From contig DASXJE010000208.1 of assembly GCA_036497565.1 (NCBI GenBank), forward strand, positions 1 through 57,855: 57,855 nt of DNA, given 5' to 3'. The number at the start of each line of letters is the position of its first letter. Position 1 is the first letter of the stretch. Position numbers and translations under genes: made by a program. The notes under the pieces are model-generated. The model ran no database searches. It was not told the DNA's origin and was given only the letters and a program-made list of their open reading frames with translations. Of the stretch, positions 57,621-57,855 are shown piece by piece. Source of the stretch: Mycobacteriales bacterium. Lineage in GTDB: Bacteria > Actinomycetota > Actinomycetes > Mycobacteriales > QHCD01.

Positions 57621-57855
57621 CCAAGTCGTCCACAGTGGACGGTTCACCCGCGACGACCGCGCGGCGTCGATCCAGCACTACCTGCCGGTCGACGTACCCG
57701 CAGACGTCGACGGGCTCGAGGTCACCCTGAGCTACGACCGGGACGCCGGCGTGCTCGACCTCGGCTGCCTCGACCCGACCGGCTTCCGCGGAACGTCCGG
57801 CGGCGCCCGCGACCGGTTCGTCATCGGTACGACGGCCGCGACACCGGGCTACCTG
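57613..57855 (+). CDS. CehA/McbA family metallohydrolase, N-terminal fragment
   Basis: The first 81 residues are visible before the window ends. VHSGRFTRDDRAASIQHYLP, LEVTLSYDRDAGVLDLGCLD and TGFRGTSGGARDRFVIG match the N-terminal beta domain of the shorter actinobacterial CehA/McbA-like proteins. The PHP domain would lie beyond the edge. The GTG at 57613 overlaps the PAP2 stop by eight bases. Confidence 0.75.
   Translation, partial: MPDQVVHSGRFTRDDRAASIQHYLPVDVPADVDGLEVTLSYDRDAGVLDLGCLDPTGFRGTSGGARDRFVIGTTAATPGYL

Noticed and set aside
1-57855. CRISPR arrays, insertion sequences, tRNA or rRNA genes, attachment sites
   Set aside because: The gaps between genes were read and contain no regularly spaced repeats, no transposase frame, no cloverleaf-like segment and no rRNA-like sequence.

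Overview
The window is GC-rich DNA of about 57.9 kb. It reads as a chromosomal stretch of a mycothiol-containing actinobacterium. Supporting this are many leaderless genes (a TAnnnT hexamer 6-7 bases before the start codon), a TIGR03086-type mycothiol/DinB-fold protein, ECF sigma factors of actinobacterial types, and frequent GTG/TTG starts. The genus cannot be fixed from the sequence. I see no transposase, tRNA, rRNA or CRISPR array.

Layout. 1-15.4 kb is a mixed metabolic and defence-like region. It holds a partial phytanoyl-CoA dioxygenase, a DHA2 drug-efflux MFS, a large CehA/McbA metallohydrolase, arylamine N-acetyltransferase, a methyltransferase, an aminoglycoside-phosphotransferase-fold kinase, and a single-chain molybdenum hydroxylase. 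Then follow an ECF sigma factor with a SnoaL-like tail plus a YdeI-like protein, an ArsP-type permease, the alkyl-DNA repair protein Ogt, and a MocR regulator divergent from a YczE-type membrane protein. 16.2-24.2 kb is one tightly overlapping operon for a chemosensory pathway ending in a diguanylate cyclase: receptor, CheW, CheA-REC hybrid, CheB, CheR-TPR, CheW, REC-GGDEF. Its gene set is that of the proteobacterial Wsp surface-sensing system, in a different order and with a Cache-like sensor. This is the most interesting system here. Near-identical hairpin elements flank it.

24.2-32.8 kb holds a Tat-exported purple-acid-phosphatase-like enzyme, a DUF2231-Rieske protein, a DUF2332 protein, and an MFS sugar/acid porter with LacI-like operators. 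It also holds a CsaA-like protein, a fused ArsR-SRPBCC regulator, and a DGPF/ECF42 sigma pair with a matching ECF42 promoter. 32.9-40.5 kb is a seven-gene, translationally coupled operon: NCS1 permease, HyuA-type ATPase, two DUF917 proteins, dihydropyrimidinase-like amidohydrolase, a small protein and a nitroreductase, followed by a 30-codon ORF. It probably serves uptake and opening of an N-heterocyclic ring.

40.5-57.9 kb contains a GNAT enzyme, a secreted GH3 beta-glucosidase, a split ArsR/SRPBCC pair, and several small conserved proteins. A glucarate module follows (KdgD, GudD), then an orphan dipeptide-type solute-binding lipoprotein behind paired palindromic operators. The window ends with a second DHA2 MFS, a SAM hydroxide adenosyltransferase and a PAP2 phosphatase sharing one bidirectional leaderless promoter, and the start of a second CehA-like protein.

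All functions are inferred from motifs read by eye. No searches were run.
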